Positions 58,986-64,000 of a DNA stretch of 64,000 bases are shown here, one piece after another; position 1 is the first letter of the stretch, and each line of letters opens with the position of its first letter. Where the stretch lies: positions 87,234,336 to 87,298,335 of the forward strand of contig CM055897.1 in the NCBI GenBank assembly GCA_029582155.1, given 5' to 3'. Under the pieces are notes generated by a model. The model searched no databases, was not told where the DNA came from, and saw only the letters and a list, made by a program, of their open reading frames with translations. This DNA is from Panopea generosa. Lineage: Eukaryota > Mollusca > Bivalvia > Adapedonta > Hiatellidae. The position numbers and the translations under genes were made by a program.

Positions 58986-59445
58986 TACGAGGTGTGTCTA
59001 AAAGATATGAGGACTTTTGTGATATTTTCAAATTTCGTATTGATATTGAATACTGATAGGTTACAACAGTGTCAGAAAATACACATGTAATGGGTACCTA
59101 CAGCAGTTTGATGGCGTCAACAACATTGAGTTTTTTGCATGAAAATTAACCAAGTATATCACGTCTTCTCAAGTTATCCACAGTGCTGTTTGATGCATTT
59201 TATATGTCACCCATTTATTACACACGTCCATATACCACTCTTTTTTTAACTGTGCAATGATGCAGCAAGTTAGAATCTGCAGTTGATGTAGATTTGGCCG
59301 GTTAAACACTGTGAAAACTTGGACGTTGTTGACATCATCGGACTGCTCCAGGTAGCCATTACATGCATGTTTTCTACTGTTCCTTAGTAATCATATTCAA
59401 TATCAATATGAATTTGGCAATTGCTTAGAGGAAATATTACTTTTC
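58986..59445. mobile_element. foldback MITE with mariner-like left end
   Basis: The left end reads TACGAGGTGTGTCTAAAAGA, resembling ends of mariner-type elements. The two arms (about 59019-59160 and 59285-59430) are long imperfect inverted repeats: CAAATTTCGTATTGATATTG, ACATGTAATGGGTACCTACA and GGCGTCAACAACATTGAGTT on the left have inverse counterparts TATTCAATATCAATATGAAT, AGGTAGCCATTACATGCATG and ACGTTGTTGACATCATC on the right. No transposase frame is present; the outer right boundary is uncertain. Confidence 0.7.
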
Positions 59446-59513
59446 ATGGCAATATAATTTTTATGTATATGCTATATTAGATGTTGAAAATATTGCAAAA
59501 AGCCACATATTTT

Positions 59514-59731
59514 TTAACCCTTTACTCTGTAGATATGCGTTTTCCCACACCAATCACAGAAGGCCTTTGAAAACAGTGCAGGAAGAGTTCAGATTGCTCG
59601 TAACTAGCAATCTGAACACTTCCTGCACTGTTTTCCACTCTGACAGTTAATATAAACATAATTCACCCAATAATTCAAAAGCCTTCTGTATTAGAGGTGT
59701 CCAAAGGCGTCTACATGAAGTAAAGGGTTAA
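59514..59731. mobile_element. TTAA-type (piggyBac-like) MITE, copy 4, best-preserved termini
   Basis: TTAACCCTTTACT at the left and its exact inverse AGTAAAGGGTTAA at the right; TTAA at both boundaries, so the element proper is CCCTTTACT...AGTAAAGGG. Inside is a 67 bp hairpin (59569-59635) and one TTAGAGGTGTCCAAAGG unit. CCC/GGG ends with a TTAA target are the piggyBac signature; assignment is by inference because no transposase is present. Confidence 0.88.
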
Positions 59732-60230
59732 CACAACTTGTAATGCATTATGTGACTGCCTTAATATTGCTTGAACTGTGATAGTATTTATGCTTGTTTG
59801 TAATGTTGGTCAATAACTAAACTTAGCTATTGTTTTTATTTATATGTTGTACCGACACAAAATATATTGAATTAAATTGAAATTGAAAGACTTTTATATC
59901 AGTGTCTGTTCCTTACGATAAACATGTACATATGCAGTTGACTAGGGTATTAGAAGGCATATTTTTTAAAAAAAAACAGCAACTTTGAAGCAGGTTTTTC
60001 TTTGATTCAGTTAATTTTAGGGTGATTTCTACCAGTAAACCATATTTTCTGTAATAAATGTTACTGATAGTTATCTCTGATGTAGATGTATCCATTGTAT
60101 TATTATGTATATGTGTGTCACTAAACCATGCATGTCATTCAAGTTAGAAATGAGAGAACTTGCCTACAGTCTTGAATATAAATGCCTGTAAGTTGTACAA
60201 TATGTATTTATATATTATTCATTATTTCAG

Positions 60231-60981
60231 TATGATGGTAAAGAATACTACAGCCCTTCCGTTAGAAAAATACGAAAACACTACTTATCTCGACAACAAT
60301 GCTCGCAACAACCAATGTTGGAAAAGTTCGACAGAACAAATGTCTGACGATAAAACATCTTCCACAGGAGACAAAAGATCGTCAGGTCAGGCAGTGACCG
60401 AGAACAAATACATCAAAATGTTGAATTCCGAAAATGGCCAGAGTAACGATGAGTACAATAATACCAATAAACAGGTCGAGGAATGCCCTGGTGAATCGCC
60501 AAGAGTGGTTCAGACAATTGGTATAAGTACTACGCGTAGTTCCAGCTCTGTTCCAACACAGGGATATTACAACACAAATTTTGTACACGAAAGTGAAGGT
60601 AATGCTGGTCATAGTCCAGGTGTGGATAGTAACACACCTTTGTTTGATGATGTAGATGGACTTCTTCCAAACACTCCACAAATCAATCATCAGTTACAAG
60701 CAGACAAAATCAACACAAAACAGATTGGCAATGTTGAGGACCAGACATCAAATGATCCGTTACACAATGGGGTGAGTACAGCAAGTGTTCCACAAGGAAG
60801 ACTTCCACCAATAGTTAGTCCCAGTAATGAAACTGGTAATAATGAGAGGAAGAGTTCTGTTACGTCTAGATCTCCAAAAAAGAAATCGCTTTCAAGATTG
60901 TTGAACCGCAAGTCAACACCAGTTGAAGGATTAGATGACATTGTTAAAGATAACTTGGCGGGCAACCGGAAAAGTGTTTAA
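60231..60981 (+). CDS. receptor-like gene, terminal exon: cytoplasmic tail and stop
   Basis: The acceptor is ATTCATTATTTCAG before 60231; the first base completes a Ser codon left in phase 2 by the transmembrane exon. 249 further codons lead to TAA at 60979-60981. The tail is hydrophilic and probably disordered, rich in Asn, Ser, Thr and Gln. Tyrosine motifs: YENT (60271-60282), YLDN shortly after, YIKM (60409-60420), YNNT (60454-60465) and YYNT (60565-60576). YxN is the known Grb2-type SH2 ligand and YxxM the PI3K p85 SH2 ligand. The C-terminal third has basic stretches (PKKKSLSRLLNRK) and three RKS sites fitting basophilic kinases. The end, RKSV, is not a class I PDZ ligand. No catalytic domain is seen, so signalling would need recruited enzymes. 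Confidence 0.88.
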
Positions 60982-61055
60982 ATTTTTGTAGTGTGGGTTA
61001 CAGAAATGTATTCTAGATGCCATACAAATAAATGATTAGTACACATCAGAAGTGT
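60982..61055 (+). terminator. short 3' UTR with polyadenylation signal
   Basis: AATAAA lies at 61027-61032, 46 bases after the stop codon; cleavage would be expected some 10-30 bases later. Later AT-rich sequence offers alternatives, so this is the nearest candidate rather than a proven end. Confidence 0.55.
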
Positions 61056-61319
61056 TAAATAATTTACTAACGTGCCTAATAGAAATGTGTTGTTTGCTTA
61101 TCAGTAGTGTGACATTTTTTATCGTATGCTTTATTTATATTATCATTGTAATTTTAAGACATTGTATAATTGTAAAAGATTGTATGACTTGATAATTTAT
61201 AATTTTTAAAAATGACATAGTTCTATAACATAATTATGTGTACTGGTAATTGTGCTTTACACAAATCGTCAGTGCAGCATTTTTGAAAAAATCAAATGTT
61301 TAATATAGCTGTCTCTTTG

Positions 61320-61860
61320 TCTGTACGAATCCCTGTCTAGAACATAACTGCAAAAATATTAAAGGAAATCTTTCAACACTTGAAACATGGATAGAGGGTT
61401 ATGTGCAAAAGTGCAGTCCAAAAGAACCATAACTCTTATCTTGAATATTGACCAATTATCTCCCCTCTTGTACTTTAATTTGGGTTATATTTTGCTTTTC
61501 TGAGCATATCTTCAAAATATGGAAAGGAATCCAACATGGCTTGGATTGAGAACAATGTGTGGAATTACAGAGTGAAAAATTCATTTTATTCATAGTTTAT
61601 TTTTGGTCATTTTTGCTTGTCCAGAGCATATTTTCAGAATTGTGTAATGAAATCCAATGCATCTTGAAACATGGATAAAGGGCACTGTGTGGAAGGGCAG
61701 ACAGTAATACTTCCATGTTTTACATTATTTTTGGTTATATTTGTATGTCTTCAAAAGTACGGAAGGGAATCCAATGAGACTTGGAACATTGATAGAGGGC
61801 AATGTTCCATAACATCTTATCTTGGATAATGACAGAATTATCTCCCCTATCTACCTTATT
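61320..61860 (+). repeat. diverged tandem dispersed repeat, about four units
   Basis: Related segments near 61367, 61525, 61646 and 61763 share GGAATCCAA, CTTGGAAC or CTTGAAACATGGATA, and GAGGGCAATGTG-type cores with spacing of roughly 115-160 bp. They are strongly diverged and without coding potential. Confidence 0.55.
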
Positions 61861-63009
61861 AGATATGACAAGATTATGTGTAATTATTACCTGATTATAT
61901 GACATGGTTATTGCATGATAATGTTTCTTTAAAAATGTATGTTGACTGTGCTGCCTACCCACTAACACTGCAGCTTCATAAACTTTATTATTTGTTATAA
62001 TCTCTGACTTATTTTGGTTCAGATAGACACTAAAAAAAATCAAAATCTGGTAAGAAAATAATAGCAAGCTACTTATGCACATGAAAAATACTTGGTTGGA
62101 GCACAGCAATTTTTTTTAAGGATGGTGTGACTGTATGACATGATTATTTGATGAATTATAAAGTACTCGTAATGAGTTTCCAGCATTATCACTGATAGTT
62201 GTTATAATAATACTAAACAATATGTGAGGTCAAGGGCAGAAATTGAGGTGATGGTCACATAGCATTTCTGCAAAAAAAAACAACATTTGTCGATCTATAA
62301 TGCAAACAATTGTAAACAGCTTTAAAAGCACTCCTTGAGAAACAATACACACTATCCGGTAATACAAGTAACAAATTGTTCAATGTGCAGAGGTTCAATG
62401 TAACAAATAGCATATTGATCATTTGCTGTGCATGTAATATTATATATTATTATTGCTGCCTGATTAAATAATGTGATTGTTCCCATTGTGTAGTTAACAT
62501 ATATAATGAACAATCATCCGTGTTAAAGTTGATACTGTACAATGGTTTAGAGATATTATGAAATCACAATATCAAGTTTTCTAGATGTACAACAATCATA
62601 ATACTGTGTGTTCTGTGTTTCCTAGGGGACGCCATAGTAATTTAGTACGGTGATCTGGTTTCATTCTCGGTGGGGTGTACTGTGTATATAGTTCACTCGT
62701 ACGGTATTGTTATGTTGCCCAAGGCAGAACTGTGGGGGATATATTGATATTAACTGCAGTACATTTGGGACACTAAATGAGATGCTATGTGATATGACAA
62801 ATACTGTAAAATATAATTATGATTGGTCGGACATAATGAGGGATTGCAGCTCTCTGGTTCCTTCCTGACATTTATCTTGGATAACCTAGTTCCCCAATAC
62901 TCCCTTTGTCTGAACATAGGAAATGTTGGTTCAATATAATATATTTCAAGTATCTTCTGTAGAAGGCGATGCATATGATAATGATTGAAATGTGTTTAGG
63001 TAATCATTA
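61861..63009. other. downstream intergenic DNA
   Basis: AT-rich. The minus-strand open frames at 61735-62109 and 62750-62974 have no recognisable domain and no splice context. Nothing else identified. Confidence 0.4.
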
Positions 63010-63370
63010 TTCTGAACGGACTCAATTCAAAAAGCATTATGTACTCCATGTTTCCCACATTTTAGAATATTTTCATTTGAACATGTCATTTGGTTGTATA
63101 ATTAAGATTATGCCTTATTTTGTCTTTGAATATACATACAAATAACATGTTCAAATGATTATGTATTTCATGTTCCCCATATTATAAAATAGAGACGAAG
63201 TAAATGTATGTTTTAATCTTGTCTAGTCGCTGCATGTACGTACATAATATGAAATGTTCAAATCATTATGTATTCTATGTCCCCTGCATTATAGAATAAG
63301 GTCCAAGGAAGTGTTTGTCTTGCCCCTATGTGTACATACAAATGAAATGTTCAAACCTTTACGTGGTTTC
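63010..63370 (+). repeat. diverged tandem repeat, 3-4 units of about 90-110 bp
   Basis: TGTTCAAATGATTATGTATT, TGTTCAAATCATTATGTATT and TGTTCAAACCTTTACG recur near 63150, 63256 and 63347. CCCCATATTATAAAATA or CCCTGCATTATAGAATA and TACATACAAAT lie at matching places. Confidence 0.65.
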
Positions 63371-63514
63371 CGCATAGTTACTTGAGGTTCCCTTTTACTG
63401 GTTTCAAGAAAGCTTCACTATATATACTGAAGTATATATCAAAGGACAAAAGTCTTTCCCAACCAATGTTATTATAAGATTCTTAAAGTACAGTGTGGTG
63501 CACAAGATCCAGTG

Positions 63515-63680
63515 TAGAACATCGAACCCAGGATCGGAGGGTCACAATATGATCCCCGCCCTGCATGTGTGGGGATGTCCTTGAGCAAGACACTTTTTCT
63601 GCATATGCTTATTACTGGTTCTACCCAGGAAGACTTTTAGTGTGATTTAAACTAAACATATATAAAGGCTAATTGTTGGT
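63515..63680 (+). mobile_element. dispersed-repeat fragment with CCTTGAGCAAGACACTTT motif
   Basis: ATCGAACCCAGGATCGGAGG, CTGCATGTGTGGGGATGTCC and TTGAGCAAGACACTTTTTCT form a motif that I associate with conserved SINE cores (V-type) in several metazoans. It is a single copy here without a clear tRNA head, so the assignment is tentative. Confidence 0.35.
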
Positions 63681-64000
63681 CAGTGAAATGATCACTACTG
63701 GACTTCCAAAATACCAACAGGGTTTTCATTGCCATAAGAATTGCACTTTTCCCTTTTAAAACCCTCGTATATTATGCCCATGCATGTATATGTACCCCAC
63801 CCACCATCACTGGTGGTGAAGTCAAAAGTGAACATGCCTATTTTAGTATTCCTGAGTTAAATTTCATTGATATTTTATCAAAACTTTCATTTTGTATTTT
63901 AAGATTGAAAACAGTAAAATTACCATCAAATAATTTCATTGCTTATCAAAAATAATTCACTGAGAAATTTCTATAATAAAGCAAAAATCATAAATTAGAA

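Larger units (their letters stand above)
38787..60230 (+). other. 21.4-kb intron packed with repeats
   Basis: GTACAATG to ATTATTTCAG, phase 2. It holds the 26, 36 and 61 bp minisatellites, two diverged long-period tandem repeats, SINEs of families A, B and C, a tRNA-Ser-like element and several MITEs. Flanking phases agree without an extra exon. Parts without named content (38900-39650, 50020-50890, 53230-54530, 57480-58040, 58290-58980) showed no convincing exon. Confidence 0.6.

Noticed and set aside
60160..60230. Start codon at 60160 for the terminal exon
   Set aside because: The segment before 60231 is AT-rich intron ending in a good acceptor, and the phase fits the transmembrane exon. 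The protein character changes sharply at 60231.

Overview
The window is spliced, AT-rich eukaryotic genomic DNA. The tRNA-derived SINEs, short palindromic DNA transposons, dispersed molluscan-looking repeats and long minisatellites suggest a lophotrochozoan, most likely a bivalve mollusc. This is inference: nothing here identifies the species. I see no prokaryotic operon, CRISPR array, rRNA gene or intact tRNA gene.

One protein-coding gene is supported, on the + strand. Four exons (25362-25527, 26881-26934, 38681-38786, 60231-60981) join with matching phases (0/1, 1/1, 1/2, 2/stop) into a 358-codon partial reading frame. It encodes the end of a cysteine-containing, N-glycosylatable ectodomain, a short Thr/Ala/Ser stalk, one transmembrane helix with a basic stop-transfer cluster, and a tail of about 250 residues. 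The tail carries three YxN motifs and one YxxM motif, so a phosphotyrosine-signalling type I membrane receptor is the best reading. The 5' exons (start codon, signal peptide, most of the ectodomain) were not found and probably lie upstream. I cannot name the family.

Most of the window is repeats. Twelve sizeable tandem arrays of unrelated sequence (periods 88, 50, 29/23, 18, 13, 29, 39, 58, 32, 26, 36 and 61 bp) cover about 24 kb. Positions 1-25 kb hold the 88, 50, 29/23, 18, 13, 29 and 39 bp arrays. The introns of the receptor gene hold the 58, 32, 26, 36 and 61 bp arrays, plus diverged longer-period tandems of about 165-167 bp. Every long open frame in these arrays is a by-product of the repeat period.

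Interspersed elements include a tRNA-Leu-like SINE (4 copies), a second tRNA-derived SINE beginning GCCCGATTAGCTCAG (4 copies), a third tRNA-derived SINE with a conserved core (3 copies), a tRNA-Ser-like element, a TTAA-flanked piggyBac-like MITE with a 61-67 bp hairpin (4 copies), and single MITEs resembling hAT, Tc1/mariner/pogo, PIF/Harbinger and mariner foldback types.

The most notable pattern is that tandem arrays appear to be born from mobile elements here. The 88 bp satellite aligns along its length to the core of the third SINE, a 58 bp array fills a TA-flanked MITE, and a 25 bp array has expanded inside one copy of the TTAA MITE.
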